A stretch of DNA of 45,159 nucleotides from an uncultured Oscillospiraceae bacterium (lineage in GTDB: Bacteria > Bacillota > Clostridia > Oscillospirales > Ruminococcaceae): assembly GCA_910586535.1 (NCBI GenBank), contig CAJUHS010000020.1, positions 1 to 45,159 of the forward strand, in the 5' to 3' direction. Below the pieces are notes generated by a model. The model made no database searches. It was given only the letters and a program-made list of their open reading frames with translations, and was not told where the DNA came from. Every line of letters begins with the position of its first letter. The first letter of the stretch is position 1. This document shows, one piece after another, positions 1-6,930 of this stretch. The position numbers were made by a program, and so were the translations under genes.

Positions 1-24
1 CTTTTTTACGATCTCAAAAGTCAT
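1..24 (-). CDS. possible 5' end of a leftward gene cut by the window edge
   Basis: An ATG at 24 on the minus strand is preceded at good spacing by AAAGGAG and reads MTFEIVKK before the edge. Eight codons are too few to identify anything. The + strand frame of the neighbouring fibre gene is also open across these bases, so one of the two readings is a shadow. The near-consensus ribosome binding site favours a real leftward start, but this is weak evidence. Confidence 0.25.
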
Positions 25-45
25 ATAAAACACTCCTTTCAGTTA

Positions 46-1902
46 ATGCCGAGTTTAAGACAAGCTAAGGTTGATATAGCGCAGCAAACGGCGGACAATG
101 CTGCTACGGCGGCTGCAAATGCTCAGAAAGCCGCAGACGGGGCGCTTGAGCAGCTTACAAAAATTGCAAATACCTTGGGCGCGGTTCCAACGCAGAAGAG
201 GACGCTGACCTATACTGGTTCAGCGCAGACGGTAAGTCTGAACGGTTACGACGCCAACAAAATGACGCTCGGCGGTACAACATCTGCTACGAATGCCGGA
301 ACCTATACAGCGACCGTTAAACCCAAAGGGAATTATGTGTGGGCTGACGACACACAGAATACGGTCAATGTTACTTGGAGCATTGGCAGAGCTACTATCT
401 CTGTTCCCGCGCAGAGCGGGACTTTGACCTACACCGGTAGCGCACTTACGCCCGGTTGGAGCAATTATGACAGTAACAAGATAACTATTGGCGGTACGAC
501 ATCTGGCACAAATGCTGGAAGTTACAACGCTTCGTTCACTCCGAAAGTCAACTATCGTTGGAGCGATGGAACTATTACCGCAAAGACCGTTTCTTGGAGT
601 ATTGGTAAGGCGGCGGGGAGTTTGAGCATCAGTCCCACGACCGCAGCGCTCACATCGGTAAATGCCACAAAAGCTATTACGGTAACAAGAAGCGGTAACG
701 GAGCAATTTCTGCTACTTCCAGCAAAACCAGTGTTGCTACGGTAAGCGTCAGCGGAAACACTGTAACCGTAACCGCAAAAGCTGATGGCACGGCTACTAT
801 TACTGTGAAGGTTGCAGCAGGAACAAACCATAACATTCCAGCAGACAAGACCTGTTCTGTGACTGTAGAAATATCGAAAATCTACGGTGCAAGTTGGGAC
901 GGCACAAGCACAACAAAATGGACACGTACTGATGCGGCTGCGAGTTTTACCGACCCTGTGCCGGCTGTCAATAACAGCGGCGGCAGTTCCCCTTTTAACA
1001 CCATTCAGCCGTGGGCAGGTATGGTAAAGAGCATCCGCACAGGCGGCGTGATGGTTGCCATTCCGAAGTTCTGGTATAAGATTACCCAGAATGGCGCAGG
1101 TATAAAAATCCAAATCGCGAACAAAGCAATATCAGGGTTCTCAGTTTCTCCTGCTCACATGAACAGAGGTGATGGCAAAGGCGAGCGCGATGTGGTCTAT
1201 GTCGGACGCCATCACTGTGGAGCAACTGCTTATAAAAGTGCTTCGGGACAAAAACCAAAAGTCAGCATCACACGCTCTGCGGCTCGCACCGCAATCCATA
1301 ATCTTGGCACGAATATCTGGCAGATGGATTTCGCCATGCGCTTCACCATTTGGCTGCTCTACATCGTAGAGTTTGCCGATTGGAACTCTCAGGCGAAAAT
1401 CGGATATGGATGTGGTAACAGCAAAGGAACCGAAAATATGGGCTACACTGACGGTATGACCTACCACACCGGTACCACACAACCCAGCCGCACCACCTAC
1501 GGCTATGGTACGCAGTATAGGTGGATTGAGGGGCTGTGGGACAATGTGTATGACTGGTGTGACGGCTGCTATAACAACAGCAACGGTTTGAACATTATTC
1601 TCAACCCGAACAACTTTAGTGATAGCGCGAATGGTACGAGTGTCGGCACGCCATCAAACGGCTGGCCGAGCACGTTTAGCGTGAAGACTACGGGAGGTTT
1701 CCCGTTATTTATTCCTACTGCTACAGGCGGCAGTGCCTCTACTTATTCGTGCGATGGCTGGTACTTCAGCGCGTCCAGCCCGTGCGTCTGCGTCGGTGGT
1801 TACTGCGGCCAAGGCACCTACCTAGGCTTGTTCTACGTCCACCACGGCAGCGCGTCGTACACCGACGCGGACATTGGCTGCCGCCTCCAAGAACTCCCCT
1901 GA
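46..1902 (+). CDS. phage tail/receptor-type protein with Ig-like repeats and DGR variable region
   Basis: A 618-aa protein, probably a phage tail fibre or receptor-binding protein. Residues 1-50 are an Ala/Gln-rich helix. Two MBG-like Ig repeats follow (about 55-115 and 120-190, each with a TYTGSA motif and a GTTS..NAG motif), then a Big2-like domain (about 195-280). Residues 300-618 look like the C-type-lectin/FGE fold used by DGR targets, with many Trp, Gly and Asn and the ending ADIGCRLQELP. The last ~50 codons match a nearby template with changes almost only at template adenines (see the VR and TR entries). No clear ribosome binding site precedes the ATG at 46 and the frame stays open to the window edge, so the protein may be longer. 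Its position ahead of lysis genes fits a tail-tip adhesin. Host receptor binding is inferred from the family. Confidence 0.8.
   Translation: MPSLRQAKVDIAQQTADNAATAAANAQKAADGALEQLTKIANTLGAVPTQKRTLTYTGSAQTVSLNGYDANKMTLGGTTSATNAGTYTATVKPKGNYVWADDTQNTVNVTWSIGRATISVPAQSGTLTYTGSALTPGWSNYDSNKITIGGTTSGTNAGSYNASFTPKVNYRWSDGTITAKTVSWSIGKAAGSLSISPTTAALTSVNATKAITVTRSGNGAISATSSKTSVATVSVSGNTVTVTAKADGTATITVKVAAGTNHNIPADKTCSVTVEISKIYGASWDGTSTTKWTRTDAAASFTDPVPAVNNSGGSSPFNTIQPWAGMVKSIRTGGVMVAIPKFWYKITQNGAGIKIQIANKAISGFSVSPAHMNRGDGKGERDVVYVGRHHCGATAYKSASGQKPKVSITRSAARTAIHNLGTNIWQMDFAMRFTIWLLYIVEFADWNSQAKIGYGCGNSKGTENMGYTDGMTYHTGTTQPSRTTYGYGTQYRWIEGLWDNVYDWCDGCYNNSNGLNIILNPNNFSDSANGTSVGTPSNGWPSTFSVKTTGGFPLFIPTATGGSASTYSCDGWYFSASSPCVCVGGYCGQGTYLGLFYVHHGSASYTDADIGCRLQELP
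1748..1890 (+). repeat. DGR variable repeat (VR) at the 3' end of the fibre gene
   Basis: The first 53 bases (1748-1800) align without gaps to 1955-2007. Nine positions differ. Seven are adenines in the downstream copy: codons AAC to GGC, AAC to TAC, AAC to AGC twice, CAG to CCG, TAC to TGC. The other two are silent third-position T/C differences. Adenine-specific change is the hallmark of DGR mutagenic retrohoming. The rest of the VR (1801-1890) has no surviving template partner. Its codons end in the GAC ATT GGC TGC CGC block typical of the region just before the initiation-of-mutagenic-homing element. Confidence 0.85.
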
Positions 1903-1910
1903 CGGGGGGT
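1893..1910 (+). promoter_or_regulatory. GC-rich hairpin directly after the VR
   Basis: ACTCCCC and GGGGGGT form a 7-bp stem (one G-T pair) around a TGAC loop that contains the stop codon of the fibre gene. Known DGRs carry a short-loop hairpin or cruciform just downstream of the VR that helps target recognition. Position and shape fit that element. It has no U-run, so a terminator role is less likely. Confidence 0.6.
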
Positions 1911-1954
1911 GTGATGGGGCTATCTGTGCAGTGCGGATGTAACTGTGCTTGGAA

Positions 1955-2007
1955 CGTGCGATAACTGGAACTTCAACGCGTCCAACCAGTACGTCTGCGT
2001 TGGTGGC
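1955..2007 (+). repeat. truncated DGR template repeat (TR)
   Basis: This 53-base block is the adenine-rich partner of 1748-1800. It carries AAC, AAC, AAC, AAC, CAG and TAC codons where the VR has GGC, TAC, AGC, AGC, CCG and TGC. The match stops after the GGTGG at 2002-2006, about 90 bases short of where the VR ends. The template's 3' part, including its expected homing end, is therefore missing. Sequence from 2008 onward belongs to something else. Confidence 0.85.
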
Positions 2008-2163
2008 AAGCGTAAAGAAAAACGCATTATGGAAGGAGCGACGTCAAGCCTCATCTCCCACCTTGGGCAACTGAAACACTGCAATAATCACAACATCTAT
2101 CGAATTTTATTCGACGGTGAGCGCCTTATGCGGTCGATCAAGAAGATTATCCGGCAGAAATAG
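2008..2163 (+). pseudogene. probable 3' remnant of the DGR reverse transcriptase
   Basis: The frame running out of the TR reads about 51 residues containing SLISHLGQLKHCNNHNIYR and ending in a basic tail. This resembles the C-terminal end of DGR reverse transcriptases, which carry a [S/W]xLG-x-x-KHC/A-x-x-x-N-[IL] pattern after the thumb. None of the catalytic RT motifs (such as the YxDD box) is present. The simplest reading is one deletion of about 1 kb running from inside the TR to near the end of the RT gene. Recognition of the tail is from memory of the family and is moderate. Confidence 0.5.
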
Positions 2164-2180
2164 CGAAAGGAGGAGCTATC

Positions 2181-2468
2181 TTGGAGTATGTATTTGGAAC
2201 GCAGGGCGATGCAGAGGTCCTCAAAACAAAAGGAGATGCCCACACCGACCTAACGGGGTTTCATTCCATCGAACGCGCTTACCCTGACCAGACCATTACA
2301 GACAATTTCCGTATTGTCCGCAAGCTGGACAGCCAAGAAGATTCAGAGGGGAACTGCTACGATTGGTATGAAATCGACCATCATTATCGTATAACCGATA
2401 AAACTGGTCCCGTTGCGGAGCAGGTTGAAGCAATCGAAGCGGCTATTGAAAGGGGGCTAAATCTGTGA
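2181..2468 (+). CDS. small phage tail-region protein
   Basis: A 95-aa protein starting at TTG with a strong AAAGGAGGAG site upstream. It is acidic and contains LTGFHSIERAYPDQTITDNFRIV. Short proteins of this kind are common between tail-fibre and lysis genes in Clostridia phages, but no biochemical role is known to me. It overlaps the next gene by 4 bases (GTGA), so the two are translationally coupled. No signal peptide or membrane segment is visible. Confidence 0.7.
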   Translation: MEYVFGTQGDAEVLKTKGDAHTDLTGFHSIERAYPDQTITDNFRIVRKLDSQEDSEGNCYDWYEIDHHYRITDKTGPVAEQVEAIEAAIERGLNL

Positions 2469-2899
2469 ACGATAAAATGTTGAATGCGTTATCAAGCGCA
2501 ATTTTTGTTTCTCGTATCACATTGGCGGGAAAGACGGTGGACACTGATGATAAAAAAATCCGGGCGTCTGGTCTTTATCCTGAATGGAGTATCGGAAAGC
2601 ACTCGGCAGGCGACATCTATAACGCAAACGGTCAGACATGGGAATGTTATCAGGCATATGATAACTCAGTCTATCCGGATATTTGCCCTGACAATTCTGC
2701 GTGGTATACTTTTAATCGTCCGCTCCACGGCACTACACCGGAAACCGCCCGCCTATTTGTACCTGTACAAGGTTCGCATGATATTTACCGAAATGGAGAA
2801 TACATGGTGTGGACTGACGAGAAAATCTATCGGTGCAAGGCTGATACAAACTTCTCCCCAGATGAATATGCAGCCGCTTGGGAGAGAATAGAAGAATGA
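2465..2899 (+). CDS. phage protein with carbohydrate-binding-like module
   Basis: A 144-aa protein starting at GTG overlapping the previous stop. Residues 38-85 (YPEWSIGKHSAGDIYNANG, then W.CYQAYDNS and DNSAWYTFNRPL) and residues 105-143 (GEYMVWTDEKIYRCKADT, then W) look like two copies of the compact aromatic-rich CBM5/12-like fold found in phage tail proteins. That suggests sugar binding at the tail tip. The stop overlaps the ATG of the next small gene. Assignment rests on the pattern of aromatic residues and is moderate. Confidence 0.65.
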   Translation: MNDKMLNALSSAIFVSRITLAGKTVDTDDKKIRASGLYPEWSIGKHSAGDIYNANGQTWECYQAYDNSVYPDICPDNSAWYTFNRPLHGTTPETARLFVPVQGSHDIYRNGEYMVWTDEKIYRCKADTNFSPDEYAAAWERIEE

Positions 2900-3006
2900 A
2901 AGCTGTAGAACTTATCAAGGAACTAACCAATATTTGCGTCAAACAGGCTGAAATCATAAAGACACAGGCTTTTGTGATTGAACAGCTTGGGACGCAGTCA
3001 AAATAA
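2896..3006 (+). CDS. 36-aa phage peptide
   Basis: ATG overlaps the previous stop as ATGA. The peptide begins MKAVELIKELTNICVKQAE and is predicted helical, with a heptad-like spacing of hydrophobic residues. It lies in the tight phage gene string and is followed by a terminator hairpin. No function can be assigned. Confidence 0.5.
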   Translation: MKAVELIKELTNICVKQAEIIKTQAFVIEQLGTQSK

Positions 3007-3055
3007 GATGAAGCTCTCGCCGCCCGACTTCGGGAACTGGTCGGAGAGCGAATCG

Positions 3056-3085
3056 GAGAGGCGTGAGAACGCCTCTCTTATTATT
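3056..3085 (+). terminator. rho-independent terminator or attenuator in the phage string
   Basis: GAGAGGCG and CGCCTCTC form a perfect 8-bp stem with a TGAGAA loop, followed by TTATTATTTG. It sits between the tail genes and the lysis cassette and could separate their expression. Confidence 0.65.
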
Positions 3086-3105
3086 TGTTGCAGGAGGAAA
3101 GCTAT

Positions 3106-3489
3106 ATGAACGAATTACTGCTTTGCCTCCTGAGCGGCGGCGTAGCCGCAGCTTGCGTTAAAGCTGCGGAGAGTATCATCACATGGAAACTGAACCGCAA
3201 AGCCGCACAGGAGGATAAAGAAGAAGCCAAGCAGGAAACCGAACAGAAGGACATTCAAGCCGTTATTGAGCAGCTTGAAAAGGACATCACCTCACTCCGT
3301 ATCGGTGAGAAGGTTATCCTGTATGACCGTATTAAGTATCTTGGCAAGAGCTTTATCGACGACGGCGAGGTCGATTTTGATGACCGGCAAGATCTCGTAG
3401 ATATGCACAGCGTCTACCATAACGAGCTTGGCGGGAACGGAAACCTCGACAGTCTGATGAAAAAGGTTATGGAGCTGCCAATCAAGTAA
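3106..3489 (+). CDS. phage protein with N-terminal membrane segment and coiled coil
   Basis: A 127-aa protein starting at ATG 3106, 8 bases after AGGAGG. Residues 3-22 are hydrophobic (LLLCLLSGGVAAACVKAA), followed by a charged Glu/Lys/Gln helix (about 30-65) likely to form a coiled coil. An acidic region with DDRQDLVDMHSVYHN near residue 100 resembles a small conserved domain of phage holin-associated proteins. It sits just upstream of membrane and endolysin genes, so a role in lysis control or anchoring is inferred. Confidence 0.6.
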   Translation: MNELLLCLLSGGVAAACVKAAESIITWKLNRKAAQEDKEEAKQETEQKDIQAVIEQLEKDITSLRIGEKVILYDRIKYLGKSFIDDGEVDFDDRQDLVDMHSVYHNELGGNGNLDSLMKKVMELPIK

Positions 3490-3500
3490 AGGAGGGTGCG

Positions 3501-3890
3501 ATGAAGATTGTACTGATTATCGTGGCCTCCGTCCTTGCGGGGGCGTTCTTTGCCCTCCTTTTTGTCAGGTGCGTTAATAGCCGTTTGCGTCGTAAGAAAC
3601 GCGGTGCAGACGGCAAGCACTTCAAGAAAGAAAAAATGGAGACCACAAAAAAGGCGATTTGGATTTGCCTCATAAACGGCTTTGCGTGGGTATGGTGCAG
3701 CTACGTCCTCGCATATCTCAACAAGGTGCAAATCGCGGAGAGCCTTTCGCAAGTAGCCGTTACTGAGATTATCGGCGTGGTGCTGGCATACTGCATTAAG
3801 TCAGTCGTAGAAAATCTGAGCAAAAATAACCACTGGCCGGACAAGCAGCTCCCGTCTCCCGATGCAGAGCCGCCTAAGTCCGAACAATAG
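3501..3890 (+). CDS. phage membrane protein, holin-like
   Basis: A 129-aa protein with an AAAGGAGGG site. Three hydrophobic segments are visible: residues 3-24, about 52-70 and about 80-98, with a basic loop RLRRKKR between the first two. The C-terminus is hydrophilic and charged. Size, topology and position directly before the endolysin fit a holin or accessory lysis protein. No family could be named with certainty. Confidence 0.6.
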   Translation: MKIVLIIVASVLAGAFFALLFVRCVNSRLRRKKRGADGKHFKKEKMETTKKAIWICLINGFAWVWCSYVLAYLNKVQIAESLSQVAVTEIIGVVLAYCIKSVVENLSKNNHWPDKQLPSPDAEPPKSEQ

Positions 3891-3902
3891 AAAGGAACAA
3901 AA

Positions 3903-4337
3903 ATGCTTAAAGGAACAGCTAATGAGGAGAGGATTTGGAACTACCTCATCGGAAAAGGGTTGAGCAAAGCTGGTGCTGCCGGTCTGATGGGAAACCTTTA
4001 CGCTGAAAGCGGGCTGAGTCCGACAAACCTACAGAACACCTACGAGCGCAAGCTGGGGTTTACAGACACCAGCTATACTGCTGCTGTGGACAACAGCTCT
4101 TACACCAATTTCGTCCACGACAGCGTTGGGTATGGCCTCGCACAGTGGACCTATTGGAGCCGAAAACAGAATATGCTTGAGTTTGCACAGGCTGCGGGCA
4201 AGTCTATCGGTGACTTGGAAACGCAGCTCGATTGTCTTATTCAAGGAGCTGTCGGAAGGCTACAAGAGCGTTCTGAACACTCTCAAGACCACGACCAGCG
4301 TAAAGGCTGCCAGCGACAGTGTTCTTCTGAATTTTGA
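3903..4337 (+). CDS. endolysin N-terminal half: phage tail lysozyme domain, frameshifted
   Basis: Residues 1-112 form a phage tail-tip lysozyme domain: GAAGLMGNLYAESGLSP carries the catalytic-type Glu, and GYGLAQWTYWSRKQNML is the conserved GxGxxQW block. After LETQLDCL (about 4236) homology continues in the +1 frame as FKELSEGYKSVLNTLKT through ERPADQSDTAKTRRAGYG. One extra base near 4235-4240 therefore breaks the gene; the 32 residues after it in this frame are junk. The intact ancestor would have been one 3903-5412 reading frame joining lysozyme and amidase. It cleaves peptidoglycan glycan strands by family knowledge. It may be a sequencing error or a real lesion. Confidence 0.8.
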   Translation: MLKGTANEERIWNYLIGKGLSKAGAAGLMGNLYAESGLSPTNLQNTYERKLGFTDTSYTAAVDNSSYTNFVHDSVGYGLAQWTYWSRKQNMLEFAQAAGKSIGDLETQLDCLIQGAVGRLQERSEHSQDHDQRKGCQRQCSSEF

Positions 4338-4449
4338 ACGTCCCGCAGACCAGAGTGACACAGCAAAAACTCGCAGGGCTGGCTACGGCCAGACCTACTA
4401 TGACAAGTATGCGAAGACCCTAAGCGGGTCTGGAAACGGAGGAACCAAA

Positions 4450-5412
4450 ATGAGCAACAGCAGCCTCATAACCTATGCGAGAATTTCAAAGAACAAGACA
4501 AGCCCGCGTAAAAAAGACGTGGACACCATCACCCCCCACTGTATCGTCGGGCAGTGGACCGCAAAGCAAGGTTGCGATTACTTCGCTACCACCGACCGCT
4601 CTGCAAACTATGTCATCGGCAAAGACGGCAGTAAAGGTTTGAGCGTGGAGGAAAAAGACCGCGCTTGGACTACTGGCGGGGATAAGAACATCAACGGTTT
4701 CACCGGCAGTATGAACGACCAGCAAGCCATCACAATCGAAATTGCCAGCGATACGAAAGCACCTTACGCTATGACCGATGCGGCGATTGCGGCAACGATT
4801 GATTTGATGACGGATATTTGCCGACGTTACGGCAAGAAGAAACTGCTGTGGCTTGGAGATGCCAAAAAGACCGTGGCGTATCAGCCGAAAGCTGACGATA
4901 TGAAGATTACCGTTCACTGCTGGTTTGCCAGCAAAGCCTGTCCCGTTGATTTCCTCTACAACAAGCTAGGTGAAATTGCTGCGGAGGTTACGCGCAGATT
5001 GGGCGGTCAATCTGCCACGCCGATTACTCCTACACCTACTCCTACGCGGACCGGAGGCGCATACAAGGTCGGAGACATCGTGGATTTCACCGGCAGCAAG
5101 CATTACACCAACGCAAACGCCACGAGCTGTCCGTCCTGCAAGCCCGGCAAAGCAAAGGTGACGAACGTTTATCCGAGCGGCAAGCACCCGTATCACCTCG
5201 TTGCGGAAAAGGGCGTTGGCTCTACGGTGTACGGCTGGGTAGACGCTACGGACATCGGTAAGGCAGCGTCCGCGACAAAATCTGTTGAGGAGCTTGCCAG
5301 AGAGGTTATCAACGGCAAGTGGGGCAACGGAGCCGACCGCAAAAACCGTCTGCAAGCGGTGGGGTATGATTACTCTGCTGTGCAGCGCAGAGTCAACGAG
5401 CTTTTGAAATAA
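4450..5412 (+). CDS. endolysin C-terminal half: N-acetylmuramoyl-L-alanine amidase with SH3-like and Cpl-7 modules
   Basis: The + frame continues from 4237 to 5412; an internal ATG at 4450 with GGAGG 8 bases upstream could start this part on its own. Residues 1-185 are an amidase_2 fold: ITPHCIVGQWT carries the first zinc His, AITIEIASDT follows, and KITVHCWFASKACPVDFLY carries the second His and the Cys/Asp end. A Thr-Pro linker (PTPTPT) leads to an SH3-like wall-binding region (about 205-275). The C-terminus has SVEELAREVINGKWGNGADR, the Cpl-7 repeat. The enzyme cuts the amide between muramic acid and the stem peptide. Free translation from 4450 could rescue amidase activity despite the upstream frameshift. 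Confidence 0.85.
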   Translation: MSNSSLITYARISKNKTSPRKKDVDTITPHCIVGQWTAKQGCDYFATTDRSANYVIGKDGSKGLSVEEKDRAWTTGGDKNINGFTGSMNDQQAITIEIASDTKAPYAMTDAAIAATIDLMTDICRRYGKKKLLWLGDAKKTVAYQPKADDMKITVHCWFASKACPVDFLYNKLGEIAAEVTRRLGGQSATPITPTPTPTRTGGAYKVGDIVDFTGSKHYTNANATSCPSCKPGKAKVTNVYPSGKHPYHLVAEKGVGSTVYGWVDATDIGKAASATKSVEELAREVINGKWGNGADRKNRLQAVGYDYSAVQRRVNELLK

Positions 5413-5425
5413 GGAGGAGAACACC

Positions 5426-5566
5426 ATGTCTGAATTTCTTTCTGAACTTTTAGTAGCAGTAATCACTGCTGCCGTTCCCGTGCTGTCGGCTTACGCCATC
5501 ACGCTTATTCGCAAGGTGCGAGATAAGGTTGCTGCACAGATTGACAGCATCAAGCAGCAGGACTAA
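5426..5566 (+). CDS. short holin-like membrane peptide
   Basis: A 46-aa protein with GGAGGAGAAC before the ATG. Residues 4-26 form one membrane helix, followed by RKVRDKVAAQIDSIKQQD. This resembles the start of the LL-H phage holin family, whose members are usually over 100 aa, so it may be cut short. Its last codons coincide with the point where the opposite-strand host gene ends (5563), suggesting the prophage boundary truncated it. An independent small holin cannot be excluded. Confidence 0.6.
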   Translation: MSEFLSELLVAVITAAVPVLSAYAITLIRKVRDKVAAQIDSIKQQD

Positions 5567-6015
5567 GATGATGTGTTTTCTATGCTTTGAGTATCCGCAA
5601 ACCAGCCGCTCTCTTTTGCGTAATGAGTACACTTTACTCTGTAATAATACCCGCCTTTTACTGATACGGAATGTTTTGCAAGACTATATGAACTTGCAGA
5701 TTTTTTCAGCTTGTCGCCTACGCTGACTTCGTTTGTCCAGTTAACTTTATCTGAACTTCTCTGCACAACAATATCTTTAAATCCAATATCTTCCATTTTT
5801 TCCGACGCTGAAGTCCTCGAATTTATGTATATTGCTTTTAATGAGCCTGAACAAGACAGTGAATAATATGTAATCAGTCCTGCTGCAAGCGGCTCTGCGC
5901 TCTCAGATAAAGCAATAGTATTTTTTCCCTTTTCAATTTCAGCGCCATACGCTTTAATAGGAAATCCTAAGCATAATACTCCTGTCATTCCCATTGCCAA
6001 TAGCTTGTTTTTCAA
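5563..6015 (-). CDS. secreted protein, DUF6147-like, C-terminus possibly clipped
   Basis: A 150-aa protein with a clear signal peptide (MKNKLLAMGMTGVLCLGF, cleavage after AYGA) and AGGAGG upstream. The mature part contains SLSCSGSLKAIYINSRTS, FKDIVVQRSSDKVNWTNE and SVKGGYYYRVKCTHYAKE, a beta-rich pattern I associate with DUF6147 of Clostridia. Relatives usually run a few residues past the final NTSS, so the stop at 5563, exactly against the prophage end, may be created by the integration junction. It follows an ECF sigma gene and a remnant on the same strand. Function unknown; extracytoplasmic by its signal. Confidence 0.7.
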   Translation of the reverse strand: MKNKLLAMGMTGVLCLGFPIKAYGAEIEKGKNTIALSESAEPLAAGLITYYSLSCSGSLKAIYINSRTSASEKMEDIGFKDIVVQRSSDKVNWTNEVSVGDKLKKSASSYSLAKHSVSVKGGYYYRVKCTHYAKESGWFADTQSIENTSS

Positions 6016-6030
6016 TGTTTCCTCCTGTCG

Positions 6031-6141
6031 CTAATTAATTGACTCCACTATTTTCTGACATTCATCATAATCCAATCCGTCTGAAAATATCACATACACT
6101 ACGTTATTACTTAAATAAGTTGCGGTAAACGGATTATCTTC
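6031..6141 (-). pseudogene. C-terminal remnant of a membrane/anti-sigma-type protein (DUF4367-like)
   Basis: An open stretch without a start codon, bounded upstream by TAA, reads EDNPFTATYLSNNVVYVIFSD then GLDYDECQKIVESIN and stops. This matches the C-terminal end of DUF4367-type proteins, which often sit directly downstream of ECF sigma genes as their membrane partner. Here only ~36 codons survive, directly after the sigma gene at 6178. Confidence 0.5.
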
Positions 6142-6177
6142 TTATTTTAAGTTTGTATATATTACCAACTTAAGACA

Positions 6178-6726
6178 TTAAATATTGTCAGTTTTGTACA
6201 TAGATTCTTCAATTTTTCTTTTTATTCTCTGTAACCGTTTATATATTGCTCCTTCATTTTTTCCAAACATTTTTGACAAGGTTATTATATCAATTCCGTC
6301 GATATAATAAGCTGTTATCAGTTTTCGTTCGTCTGAATTTAATACATTTTCAAAAGGAACATCCTCGTTATATTTATCCGTAATTGACAAATCATTTGTC
6401 TCGTCATTATCAATAGAAATATCTTTACTTTGATTTTTACGGTAATTTTTTATAATTCTGTCCGCTGTTCTGTAAAGCCATGCACGTATATTTTCCGAAA
6501 GTTTAAGTTTATTCATCTTACGGTAAAGCAGCAGAAACACGTCTTGTGTACAGTCCTCGGCTGCATATCCGTCTTTAAGCCTCACCTGACAGTAGTTATA
6601 GATTGCCTGATAATACCGCCTTGTAATTTCTTCGTATGTATTTTCATAGTTCAATTTTGCCACTTCCTTGTTTCTATTTGCTGAATGATAATTTGCTGAA
6701 ATTATGTTTTTACTACATTTTACCAT
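6178..6726 (-). CDS. ECF-type RNA polymerase sigma factor
   Basis: A 182-aa sigma-70 family protein. Region 2 lies at residues 25-95 (YYQAIYNYCQVRLKDGYAAEDCTQDVFLLLYR, RAWLYRTADRIIKNYRKNQ). Region 4 lies at residues 125-175 (ITAYYIDGIDIITLSKMFGKNEGAIYKRLQRIKRKI). The first 24 residues have no family match; a TTG at 6654 with AAGGAAG upstream gives a better fit and may be the true start. The likely anti-sigma partner downstream is a remnant (6031-6141), so the factor may be unchecked or idle. It probably directs RNA polymerase to envelope or stress genes. Confidence 0.8.
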   Translation of the reverse strand: MVKCSKNIISANYHSANRNKEVAKLNYENTYEEITRRYYQAIYNYCQVRLKDGYAAEDCTQDVFLLLYRKMNKLKLSENIRAWLYRTADRIIKNYRKNQSKDISIDNDETNDLSITDKYNEDVPFENVLNSDERKLITAYYIDGIDIITLSKMFGKNEGAIYKRLQRIKRKIEESMYKTDNI

Positions 6727-6783
6727 ATTAAAGCTTCAAAATAAAGTTTCATTTGTTAATTTTAATTTATTTATCAAATAAGT

Positions 6784-6823
6784 AAAAATGCACAGCTGCT
6801 TCAAAAGGCAGTTGTGCATTTTT
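6784..6823. terminator. bidirectional terminator
   Basis: AAAAATGCACAGCTGC and GCAGTTGTGCATTTTT form a 16-bp stem with one G-T pair, flanked by A- and T-runs. It separates the sigma gene from the portal remnant and could stop transcription from either side. Confidence 0.75.
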
Positions 6824-6930
6824 CTAAGATTTAGAAAACAGCCATTAGGAGTCCTGTATTGATGAGAGCGTATAAACTGTATAAAACCTATAAAGGATTT
6901 TGCAAGCCGTTTATGCAGTTTTACAAATTT

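Noticed and set aside
220..1113. A 297-aa minus-strand ORF inside the fibre gene
   Set aside because: It is an antisense shadow of the repetitive Ig-like coding region, has no ribosome binding site and reads as low-complexity Cys/Arg-rich sequence.
1905..2010. A second fibre end that could be swapped in by recombination
   Set aside because: The differences from the VR fall on template adenines, which fits a DGR template far better than a shufflon-type alternative end.
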